Shown here one piece after another: positions 25,112 through 31,968 of a stretch of 35,434 nucleotides of DNA (its first letter is position 1; each line of letters begins with the position of its first letter). The stretch comes from CAZUTK01 sp964623265 (GTDB lineage: Bacteria; Electryoneota; B3-LCP): assembly GCA_964623265.1 (NCBI GenBank), contig CAZUTK010000024.1, positions 1-35,434 on the forward strand. The letters are read 5' to 3'. The translations under genes and the position numbers were made by a program. Below the pieces are notes generated by a model. It made no database searches, had not been told where the DNA came from, and was given only the letters and a program-made list of their open reading frames with translations.

Positions 25112-26589
25112 GGCGATTTGTTCTCCACGCATTCCACCGACAATGCCGCGGTTTCCGGAATCGGTTCGATTCCCTGGTTTCGCTTGCGCCGCAGTTCCCT
25201 GCCTGTGAAAACCATCTTGAACAAATACAGAATGCCTTCCAGCAGACCGACGCGGAATGGATTCGCCCGCAAAATCAAATAGATGCGTTTGGGACTGAAA
25301 TAGAACTTGCGATACGCCATCTTCTTCAACTGCCAAAGCCGCTTGGTCGGCACTTTGGAGAGATTCACGGATATGTCGTGGTAGTCGCTGAAACGAGCCG
25401 TCATATCCACGCCTTGTTCCAATGCCTGGTTGTAGATCGCAGTGTTGGGAAACGGCGTTAAAATGAAGAAGCTGGCGATGACCAAACGCGAACGGACGGC
25501 GAAATCAATGGTCTTTCGGATATCTTCCTCGGTCTCGTTCAGGAAACCCATCATAAAGAAACCGTTGCAGTTGATCCCCATCTTCGAGATCAGCGCAATG
25601 TTCTCCTGGGCCTTCTTCAGGTCCACATTTTTCTTGATCTCTTTCTGGATGCGGGGACTCCCCGATTCAATGGCGACTGTGATCCAATAGACCCCGCCGC
25701 GTTTGAATTTCCGCAGCAGTTCTTCATTCAACCTTTCTGAACGCAGGCCGTTCGGGAACGTGATGTCGAAGCGGAGCCCCTCCATTTCCATCCGGTCGAA
25801 AATCGCGGCGGCGCGCTCCATATCCATATTGAAAATGTCGTCGAGAAATTCGATCTCCTGGACGCCGTAATTCTGTTGCAGCAGCTTCAACTCCTCCAGG
25901 ACGAAATCCACGGAGTGCTTGCGCAGCTTCTTCCCGAAGACGTTATGGCAATAGGTACATTGATAAGGACAGCCGCGGGTGGTGAAGACCGAAACCGCAC
26001 GATTGCGCCGCTGCAATTTATTCATCATCGAACGCTTCCCCTTGCGGGAAAAGCAGTATTCGAGGTCAATCAGATCCCAGGCGGGAATGGGCACTTCATC
26101 CAGATCCTCGATCATTTCCGGATAACCGGTGTTGATGATGCGCCCGTTCTGCCGGAAGGCGATGCCCTTGATCGCCTCCAGCGGCTCCCCTTTTTCGATG
26201 GTGTTCAGAACCGCAAGTAGGCTTCTCTCTCCTTCGCCGATGAAGGCAATATCGAAATTTTGATCCTGAATGACGGTTTGGGGATCCGATGTGGGATACG
26301 GTCCGCCGATGAAGATCTTGCAGCCCGGCAAGGCGGCTTTCACACGAGCCGCTAAATCATGCGAAGTTTCGGCTTCCAGCGAAAAGCTGGTAATGCAAAG
26401 AATATCCGGCTTATACTCCTTTATAATTTTCACCAATCGGTCGTTGCTCGTATAACGCACCCGAGCATCGTACAGGATGAAATCATCTTTCCCGCGATAT
26501 TTTCGCAGATATGCTGAAAGCGACATCATTCCCAAAGGTGCCGGCGCCGCTACAATCTCGCTGTCAGGACGGGTGAAGAAGAGACGCAT
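25108..26589 (-). CDS. B12-binding-type radical SAM enzyme, tandem paralogue 1 of 4
   Basis: This 493-residue protein is the first gene after the only large gap in the window. The B12-type domain shows APLGMMSLSAYLRKY, CITSFSLEAETSH, FIGGPYPTSD and GEGERSLLAVL. The cluster is C207-x3-C211-x2-C214 (TRGCPYQCTYC), then CHNVFGKKLRKHSVDFV, IEFLDDIFNMDMERA, TVAIESGSPRIQK, FFMMGFLNETEEDIR and FFILTPFPNTAIY. The shared C-terminal block is VPTKRLWQLKKMAYRKFY. It has about 25 extra C-terminal residues compared with the others. ATG 26589 follows GAGGTAGG closely. The TTG at 26607 is less likely. It probably heads the transcript for the downstream block. Confidence 0.9.
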   Translation of the reverse strand: MRLFFTRPDSEIVAAPAPLGMMSLSAYLRKYRGKDDFILYDARVRYTSNDRLVKIIKEYKPDILCITSFSLEAETSHDLAARVKAALPGCKIFIGGPYPTSDPQTVIQDQNFDIAFIGEGERSLLAVLNTIEKGEPLEAIKGIAFRQNGRIINTGYPEMIEDLDEVPIPAWDLIDLEYCFSRKGKRSMMNKLQRRNRAVSVFTTRGCPYQCTYCHNVFGKKLRKHSVDFVLEELKLLQQNYGVQEIEFLDDIFNMDMERAAAIFDRMEMEGLRFDITFPNGLRSERLNEELLRKFKRGGVYWITVAIESGSPRIQKEIKKNVDLKKAQENIALISKMGINCNGFFMMGFLNETEEDIRKTIDFAVRSRLVIASFFILTPFPNTAIYNQALEQGVDMTARFSDYHDISVNLSKVPTKRLWQLKKMAYRKFYFSPKRIYLILRANPFRVGLLEGILYLFKMVFTGRELRRKRNQGIEPIPETAALSVECVENKSP

Positions 26590-26680
26590 CCTACCTCGCT
26601 TGGTCAATTGGGTATTGTTGATCCGAGTTCCCTTGTCTACCTCGGGGGATGTGGTGCGGAGTTAGAAAAGCTGAGTATAA

Positions 26681-26709
26681 AATATAAATTGAATTTCTTG
26701 TAAATGCAA
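26681..26709 (-). promoter_or_regulatory. Candidate sigma70-type promoter for the radical SAM block
   Basis: On the minus strand TTGCAT (26709-26704) is followed after 17 bases by TATATT (26686-26681), a good match in sequence and spacing to the -35 and -10 elements. A second possible -10, TATACT, is at 26679-26674. Transcription would begin near 26670, giving a leader of about 80 bases before ATG 26589. The AT-rich setting favours a real promoter, but such matches also occur by chance in AT-rich DNA. Confidence 0.5.
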
Positions 26710-26861
26710 CAATTTATATGAAAATTTCAAGATTTTTTATGCGTAAAATATCACATATTCCACGTATTTCGCCCTTACGCCATACAGATTTGCAACACTG
26801 GATGTCTTATATCGCATGCCGCTGCTCAACATTCACTTGCGCTTCATTTTTGCCTATCATC

Positions 26862-26875
26862 TGCACATTTGTGCA
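26862..26875. repeat. Short inverted repeat after the methyltransferase gene
   Basis: TGCAC and GTGCA flank a four-base loop (ATTT), 29 bases beyond the stop of the methyltransferase gene. The hairpin is short and has no T run, so termination is doubtful. Confidence 0.25.
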
Positions 26876-26903
26876 ACCGTAGTTCTGTGCTGTAATGAAG
26901 AAC

Positions 26904-27518
26904 TCACGGTTTCCAGCCGCGAAATGCTGCATACAGGGACCAATCCAAACGGATATACTTTGGAAAATGAACGACCTGAACGTCATTGAAAGTCTGCGAA
27001 AAGCATTGTAGGATCTGCCGGTGAGTGGCGACATGAAACGCGGTGGAAGCTCCCAACAAACGATCCGTGAGAGCGTTCTTCGTGGGAAATCCCGCTACCA
27101 CCACTCCGCCAGGTTTCAAGACCCTAAAAATCTCATCCCGCGCCCGGGCTTGATCGGCGATGTGTTCGAGAATGCTGATTAAAAGCACTGCGTCAAATGA
27201 CGAATCCTTAAAAGGCAGTCGGAGCAGATCCGCTGCGGCGACCTGCGCGGATATCTTCTCAAGCTCCATCATCTTCTTCAGTGACCGATCCTGCAACTGG
27301 CTGTCCACCGCCCAAACCGCATCGGCTCGTCGCACCAGCTCGGGCAGAATGACACCGGTTCCGCAGCCGACATCCAGCAGACGCGAGATTGCTCGCTCCG
27401 GAAGCAAGTCCAAGCAGATCTGCAGCCGCTTGAGAAAAAAAGAGCGAAACACCGGAATATAGTAATAGGCGATCGGATCTTCCAACGCGGGGATATGATG
27501 CTTCGGGGGGATATACAT
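26904..27518 (-). CDS. Class I SAM-dependent methyltransferase
   Basis: This protein of about 204 residues is a class I methyltransferase. The SAM-binding loop is LLDVGCGTGVILPEL, the second acidic strand is VWAVDSQ, the third region is AADLLRLPFKDSSFDAVLLI, and the post-strand-4 helix contains SILEHIADQARA and RVLKPGGVVVAG. This is the UbiE/Methyltransf_11 pattern. The C-terminal half is short and variable, so the substrate cannot be told. I chose ATG 27518 because AGGA lies six bases upstream. ATG 27533, directly abutting the preceding stop, is the alternative and adds five residues. It is the last gene of the upstream block, and methylation of a sugar or lipid made by this block is a reasonable inference. 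Confidence 0.85.
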   Translation of the reverse strand: MYIPPKHHIPALEDPIAYYYIPVFRSFFLKRLQICLDLLPERAISRLLDVGCGTGVILPELVRRADAVWAVDSQLQDRSLKKMMELEKISAQVAAADLLRLPFKDSSFDAVLLISILEHIADQARARDEIFRVLKPGGVVVAGFPTKNALTDRLLGASTAFHVATHRQILQCFSQTFNDVQVVHFPKYIRLDWSLYAAFRGWKP

Positions 27519-27524
27519 CTGATT

Positions 27525-27528
27525 TCCT
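27525..27528 (-). promoter_or_regulatory. Ribosome binding site favouring the methyltransferase start at 27518
   Basis: AGGA is six bases before ATG 27518 and lies inside the reading frame that would begin at ATG 27533. It favours the shorter protein. Confidence 0.5.
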
Positions 27529-27533
27529 GACAT

Positions 27534-28979
27534 TTAAAAATCCGCTCTCCAAACCTGCGATTCGAGTCGAAAAACCTTCACGAGAAAATACGCCGCAAAG
27601 AGAATAAAATAGGGGTCCGTGGGGACGCGATGCGGAATTCCGGAAGCAGTCAGAGCCGCTGTTCCCACTGTATAGAAGATCACGGCGTACAACACGGATC
27701 GTTTGCGCCATTGTCGAAAAGAGAGCGCGATTCCAAGAAGAGAAGCGGGAAGGATCCATCCAAAAGTTCCCCAACTCGCGAGAGCCACCAGCGGACCGGT
27801 CTGATTCGTCGGCTGGATGCGAAAGAGCTGATAAAGGCGCAAGAGACAGAGCTGAACATAGACGCCGGGATTGGCGCGGATGAATCCCAGCACCCGCTGA
27901 TTCAGAATCCGGTCGCGTTCAATTTCGCTTTCTGCTGTGAACTCCGGGAAGGGGAGAAGCTCCTTGGCGCGCAAATGGTCGAAGTGCTTCCGGGCGAAAT
28001 TCTGATAAACGCGGTCCATTCCTGTAAAATTCCCTTCCATCCGTTCCGGCAGAAACAGCTGATTATTGTACTCCCAGAGATTGCGACCTCCTTTCGTAGG
28101 TAAGAGTTGGGGTACACCGAAAACCACGGCGTTTCTGATCACCCATGGAAGAATTGCCAGAACGATGATCAGCAAGCTCACAACCAGGCGCCGCCATTTC
28201 AAATTGCCGCGCAATTGGAGGTAAAGACATAGAACAAGAAGCGGAAGGAAGCTGATCAACGAAATCCGCGTCAACAGAGTCAAGCCCGCCGCTACTCCGA
28301 GCATTATGTAATTAAGCCAACTTTGTTTTCGCAGGATTCGAACGAAGAAGAAAAGCATTGTCGCCTGCAGAAAGAGATAAGAGTTCTGCGTGACTAGGTT
28401 GGTGACAAAAGCAAGCGAATAAGGATACACGCTATAGATGAATGCCGCAATCCCTCCCACCAACGGTGTGAAGAGATATCCGCCGATGTAAAATAAGATG
28501 AGAATCACCAATGCATCGAACAGACTCTGGAAAGCGCGTACGATGTAAATCTTGGGTCCGAAATGGATGAGTTCCGTACGCCCGAACGAGGTTCCGCTCG
28601 TCTTCCCGAATAGGAACCGGACGGCGCCTACGAAAACGGGGTAGAGCGGTTCGAAGAAGGCGGTGGAAGTGTCGGGTCGGATGATTCCCCATAAGGCGCC
28701 CAGCCTCTCATCGCGGATGCGTTCCGGCCGGGTCATCAACACCGCCCGCATCGAATCCGTCGCACTCTCCGGAATTCCGACTGATTCCCGACTGACGACG
28801 AGACCGCGCCCCTGGGCGATATTCTCGGCGATGTCCAGGAAGACCGGCTGATCTGCCATCGGCAAAAGACGGTTCCCCAATGCGGCTGTAATACCCAGGC
28901 GCAGGATTAGTCCGACGGCGAAGATCCACCAGACGATCCGCGGTTCACCCAGCCTCAAGATGATAGCGCGAAAGTTCAT
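27534..28979 (-). CDS. GT39/ArnT-like membrane glycosyltransferase
   Basis: This 481-residue protein is a polytopic GT-C enzyme of the PMT/ArnT kind. The first membrane helix (about 15-35) is followed by an external loop with the likely catalytic acid D43 (MADQPVFLDIAENIAQGRGL). A long loop then reaches the FFEPLYPVFVG motif and a run of about nine more helices. It ends with VPTDPYFILFAAYF and a basic tail. Such enzymes take a sugar from a polyprenyl-phosphate carrier and place it on an acceptor outside the cytoplasmic membrane. ATG 28979 shares one base with the TGA of the deacetylase gene (TGATG). The deacetylase and the GT2 immediately upstream probably make its lipid-linked donor. The in-frame extension to 29087 lies in the deacetylase gene and was rejected. 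Confidence 0.86.
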   Translation of the reverse strand: MNFRAIILRLGEPRIVWWIFAVGLILRLGITAALGNRLLPMADQPVFLDIAENIAQGRGLVVSRESVGIPESATDSMRAVLMTRPERIRDERLGALWGIIRPDTSTAFFEPLYPVFVGAVRFLFGKTSGTSFGRTELIHFGPKIYIVRAFQSLFDALVILILFYIGGYLFTPLVGGIAAFIYSVYPYSLAFVTNLVTQNSYLFLQATMLFFFVRILRKQSWLNYIMLGVAAGLTLLTRISLISFLPLLVLCLYLQLRGNLKWRRLVVSLLIIVLAILPWVIRNAVVFGVPQLLPTKGGRNLWEYNNQLFLPERMEGNFTGMDRVYQNFARKHFDHLRAKELLPFPEFTAESEIERDRILNQRVLGFIRANPGVYVQLCLLRLYQLFRIQPTNQTGPLVALASWGTFGWILPASLLGIALSFRQWRKRSVLYAVIFYTVGTAALTASGIPHRVPTDPYFILFAAYFLVKVFRLESQVWRADF

Positions 28980-29842
28980 CAGGTTAATCGTCCGTAATGA
29001 GTCAACTCCACCCCGTTTTCGATGAGCATTAGCCGCACTTCCGGATGCGTCAGCGCTTCCAGCTCTTCGTTCCAGTGATACCCCCACCCCGTGAATTCAT
29101 CCAACACTCCCGAATCTGTGCCGGGATGAACCATTACTTCCGTCACACCAGTCGGCAGCGAAGGGATTACGCTGCGCCAGTTTTCCAAAAGGAATCGACC
29201 GCCTCGGGTGAATCCCGCAAAATAGTCGGGTGATTTGAATCCGGCTTTTTCGTATTCACGCCGACATCTGGAAGCCAGCCGCGATACAAAACGACTCTGG
29301 ATCAATCGCAGCGGAGATGTCGGGTCCGATGAATAGAACACCCGCTCCATTGGAATTCTGATTCCGCGGATTCCATACTTGCGCCCCAATTCCATCACAA
29401 CGCGCGAGATGCCAGGCAAGAGGTGCAGGTGCTGATGGCTGTCCTGATGCGTGGGATGAATCCCAGCATCGAGCAGAATTTCAATTTGAGCGGTGAACTC
29501 TGCCTTCACTTCATTTAATTTCACCTTGCCTAAGGCATATCGCTTTATAAATTGAGAATACGAAGCGCAGAATCCACCATCCGCATCCAGCAGCGATGGG
29601 ATCTTTTCCGGCGGCAGAACCGGCTTTTGATCCACCAGACAGAGGTGGATGCCGATTCCAAGTTCAGGGCAACGCTTCAGTTCGGCAAGCGAATCAAAAA
29701 AGGCAGTTCCACCAGCTAAAACCGTGGTGCTGGTGACAATGCCCTCGCGATGCGCTAAGATGATGGCTTGATTCACAGAAGGGTGCAGACCGAAATCGTC
29801 CGCGTTAACAATCAACCGTCGAGTCGGCGCGGTTTCCTCCAT
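28979..29842 (-). CDS. YdjC/HpnK/NaxD-type carbohydrate deacetylase
   Basis: This 287-residue protein is a YdjC-family hydrolase. The family hallmark NADDFG is at residues 13-18, GIHL with H66 follows, and THQDSHQHLH at 131-140 supplies the histidine cluster. MVHPG near the C-terminus is a further family motif. Known members include ChbG (deacetylates chitooligosaccharides), HpnK (N-acetylglucosaminyl hopanoid) and NaxD (undecaprenyl-phosphate GalNAc in Francisella). The protein has no signal peptide and should act on the cytoplasmic side. ATG 29842 overlaps the upstream GT2 gene by 38 bases, and its own stop overlaps the next start. This tight coupling with a lipid-type GT2 and an ArnT-like transferase points to a NaxD-like role on a lipid-linked N-acetyl amino sugar. 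The actual sugar is not known. Confidence 0.88.
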   Translation of the reverse strand: MEETAPTRRLIVNADDFGLHPSVNQAIILAHREGIVTSTTVLAGGTAFFDSLAELKRCPELGIGIHLCLVDQKPVLPPEKIPSLLDADGGFCASYSQFIKRYALGKVKLNEVKAEFTAQIEILLDAGIHPTHQDSHQHLHLLPGISRVVMELGRKYGIRGIRIPMERVFYSSDPTSPLRLIQSRFVSRLASRCRREYEKAGFKSPDYFAGFTRGGRFLLENWRSVIPSLPTGVTEVMVHPGTDSGVLDEFTGWGYHWNEELEALTHPEVRLMLIENGVELTHYGRLT

Positions 29843-30554
29843 GATCTCGGTAGTAACGACGATAATAAACCCACAATTCTTCCAAAATTTTGAAGATCAC
29901 CGACGGCGTCGCCAACGTGGACACCCCCTTCGTCCGCGGGTAATAACGAACACCCAGTTCGCGGATGCGGAATCCATATTTGCGGGCTTCGATGAGTAGC
30001 TCCGCATCAATGAACGAACCCATAGAGCGCAATTTCGCCTTCTTCAGCACCTCTTGTTTCACCAACTTGAAAGAAAAATTGACGTCCCGCACTTTCAATC
30101 CGAACAGCAGACGAATCAACCAATTGTAACAGCGCGAGTAGATTTTCCTCTTCAGAGGTTCTTCGCGGTTCAGACGGTAACCGGTGATGAAATCCGCTTC
30201 CGCCATCAATGGAACGGCTCTTTTCAAATCGTTCATATCAATAGGGTTGTCGGCATCGGTGTAGAACACGAGCTCTTTGGAAGAGTTGGCGAATCCGGTG
30301 CGCAGCGCTCCCCCCAATCGGGTATTCTTCTCATGGTGTATGACCTTCACCCCGGGGATTTCCGCCGCCAATCTTTCCCCGATTTCACCGGTGCGATCCT
30401 GCGAAGCATCGTTGACAATGATCACCTCCCAATCATCGGATATTTCCCGCAGAACCGCCACCGAGCTCAATACCGCTCGCTCGATGTTCTCTTCCTCATT
30501 ATACGCGGGCAGAAAAACGGAGATGCTGTACTGTTTATCACTTTTATCGGGCAT
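29805..30554 (-). CDS. GT2 polyprenyl-phosphate glycosyltransferase (DPM1/ArnC/FlmF-like)
   Basis: This 249-residue GT2 enzyme has the fold and motifs of polyprenyl monophosphate sugar synthases: FLPAYNEEENI, VIIVNDASQDRT (44-55), RLGGALRTGF (79-88), the metal motif D100-A-D102 and VNFSFKLVKQEVL. The basic segment EPLKRKIYSRCYNWLIRLLFGL resembles the membrane-contacting region of DPM1-type enzymes. It lacks the C-terminal membrane helices seen in ArnC or GtrB. It should make a sugar-phosphate-polyprenol on the cytoplasmic face. ATG 30554 overlaps the upstream gene by 11 bases, and the downstream deacetylase overlaps by 38. With the ArnT-like genes on both sides, it is the probable donor-making enzyme of this module. 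Confidence 0.87.
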   Translation of the reverse strand: MPDKSDKQYSISVFLPAYNEEENIERAVLSSVAVLREISDDWEVIIVNDASQDRTGEIGERLAAEIPGVKVIHHEKNTRLGGALRTGFANSSKELVFYTDADNPIDMNDLKRAVPLMAEADFITGYRLNREEPLKRKIYSRCYNWLIRLLFGLKVRDVNFSFKLVKQEVLKKAKLRSMGSFIDAELLIEARKYGFRIRELGVRYYPRTKGVSTLATPSVIFKILEELWVYYRRYYRDHGGNRADSTVDC

Positions 30555-31968
30555 CAGACGGTTCTTTCGTTGAAATTTTTCCGGCGACGAGACGTTCGAA
30601 TAACGAGAGATAAGAAAATACCGCTGCCAGGATTATATACGGATCTGCCGGGAGCCGGTAGCGCAAACCTTCATGCGTCAATGAATAAAACAGCAGGAAA
30701 TATGACACAACCGACCAGAACGGCAACAACGCACGGATTTTTTTCCAACCCAAAAAGAAGGATAGAATAAAACCTAACAAAACGGGCCCATAGGACAACA
30801 GCGCGATTCCGTTCATCAGAGGACCCTTCAAGCCGATCCCCTTGTAACCGACGGTCCATTTAAACCGCAGCCAGCACATCTCGAGGAAAAAGCCGGGATT
30901 GGCTTTGATGAACTTTATCCCTTCCCGAGTTAAGACGGCGTTGCGCTCAAGTTCCCCTTGTTCCGGCGAAAACGCCGGGTAACCTAAAATATATTCGCGA
31001 TAGTTCAATTTGTCCAGTTTTTCCGGCTTAAATTTCACCCCCATCGCCTCCAATTCATCGGCGATAAAATAGGGATTATTGCGCATCCAGAGATTGTACC
31101 CTCCCCGAGTGGAAAGCAAAATGAATTGATGGTGTAATTGATAATTTCTGTAGATCCAAGGGGAAATGGTCAAGATAAACGCGACGACGGCTAAAAGGGA
31201 CAGCTTCCATTTCGCCGTGTTCCGAAGGAAAATCAGCATCCATAGGATCATCACGGGGAAAAAAGCAATGATGAAGGAGCGAGTCAGAAAAAAGAGCCCG
31301 AATGACACCCCCATAATGATCGCCCAGTACCAACGGGGACGATCCAACATGCGGAAATAGGCGAACAGACCTAAGGCAAGAAGCACCAATAACAGCGCTT
31401 CCGCCATTAAAATCCAGGAATAGAAAATGAAATGAGGATAAATGCACGTATACAATGCGGCGATGGTGCCGACGCGCTCATCGCGGAAGGCGCGCTTGCC
31501 GATATCGTAAACGAAGTAAACCAACAGAACACCCATTAAAACATGCACAAGGCGCCAGAAGAAGAAGCGGTCGCCGAAGAGCAGATACATTCCTGCGGCC
31601 ATCAAAGGATAAAGCGGTTCAAAAAAAGAGTTGGGCTTGCCCCACTCCACCATGCCGTAAAGCCTTCTTTCCGCATCCCACATCGCCACAATTGAATCAT
31701 GAAATGCCGGGTAAAACCCCTCTGGATGCGGATTTCTGGTACGGTCTTCAACATATGGACCGCGTGGGACGGTCGGTACTCCGAGATAGCCGTCATCCAC
31801 GAGGGCACGCGCCAGGGAATAATAGGTATTCTGATCGCGATAAGGGAATGTGATTTGATTTCCGTACGGCAGAATCGAAATCAAACGCAGCAGGAAGGCG
31901 AAGATCAACAAGGATCGTATCCTGAACGATTCATCCGACTTGAATCTTGCGAGGTACCGTCTGATCAT
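30544..31968 (-). CDS. GT39/ArnT-like membrane glycosyltransferase
   Basis: This 474-residue polytopic protein is homologous to the one at 27534-28979. It has a first helix (about 18-35), a likely catalytic acid D45 (FPYRDQNTYYSLARALVDDGY), a long external loop of about 60 residues, FFEPLYPLMAAGMYLLFG, many further helices, RGGYNLWMRNNPYF in a later external loop, and YRLPADPYIILAA near the C-terminus. It should transfer a sugar from a polyprenyl-phosphate carrier outside the membrane. ATG 31968 overlaps the TGA of the radical SAM gene (ATGA), typical of coupled translation. An in-frame extension up to 32556 runs entirely over that radical SAM gene and is not real coding. The acceptor is unknown. 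Confidence 0.86.
   Translation of the reverse strand: MIRRYLARFKSDESFRIRSLLIFAFLLRLISILPYGNQITFPYRDQNTYYSLARALVDDGYLGVPTVPRGPYVEDRTRNPHPEGFYPAFHDSIVAMWDAERRLYGMVEWGKPNSFFEPLYPLMAAGMYLLFGDRFFFWRLVHVLMGVLLVYFVYDIGKRAFRDERVGTIAALYTCIYPHFIFYSWILMAEALLLVLLALGLFAYFRMLDRPRWYWAIIMGVSFGLFFLTRSFIIAFFPVMILWMLIFLRNTAKWKLSLLAVVAFILTISPWIYRNYQLHHQFILLSTRGGYNLWMRNNPYFIADELEAMGVKFKPEKLDKLNYREYILGYPAFSPEQGELERNAVLTREGIKFIKANPGFFLEMCWLRFKWTVGYKGIGLKGPLMNGIALLSYGPVLLGFILSFFLGWKKIRALLPFWSVVSYFLLFYSLTHEGLRYRLPADPYIILAAVFSYLSLFERLVAGKISTKEPSDAR

Larger units (their letters stand above)
26590..26903. other. Non-coding gap between the two gene blocks
   Basis: This 314-base stretch holds no convincing gene. The part at about 26668-26760 is much richer in A and T than the rest of the window, and contains a candidate minus-strand promoter. 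Weak inverted repeats are visible: AGTTCT/AGAACT at 26881-26904, TGCAC/GTGCA at 26862-26875 and CCGAG/CTCGG at 26623-26645. None has a T run that would make a strong terminator. I saw no cobalamin riboswitch motif despite the B12-type enzymes downstream. Confidence 0.6.

Noticed and set aside
25112..25336. 75-codon N-terminal extension of the radical SAM gene starting at 25111
   Set aside because: It overlaps the upstream paralogue. The GTG at 25111 gives the length and first strand of the family and a GTGA overlap.
20787..26589. Long DNA direct repeats from recent duplication
   Set aside because: Similarity is clear at the protein level, but the DNA differs throughout apart from short matches around the cluster motif, so the duplications are old.
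26590..26670. Cobalamin riboswitch ahead of the B12-type enzymes
   Set aside because: The leader is short (about 80 bases) and I found no conserved B12-box-like sequence or the extended paired structure such a switch needs.
26881..26904. Rho-independent terminator after the methyltransferase gene
   Set aside because: The AGTTCT/AGAACT repeat has a 12-base loop, overlaps the stop codon and has no T run.
28980..29087. 36-codon N-terminal extension of the GT39-type gene
   Set aside because: It is within the deacetylase gene and hydrophilic. ATG 28979 gives a proper first membrane helix.
30054..30770. Plus-strand frame of 238 codons
   Set aside because: It is antisense to the GT2 gene and the end of a GT39-type gene, and its composition is unlike a real protein.
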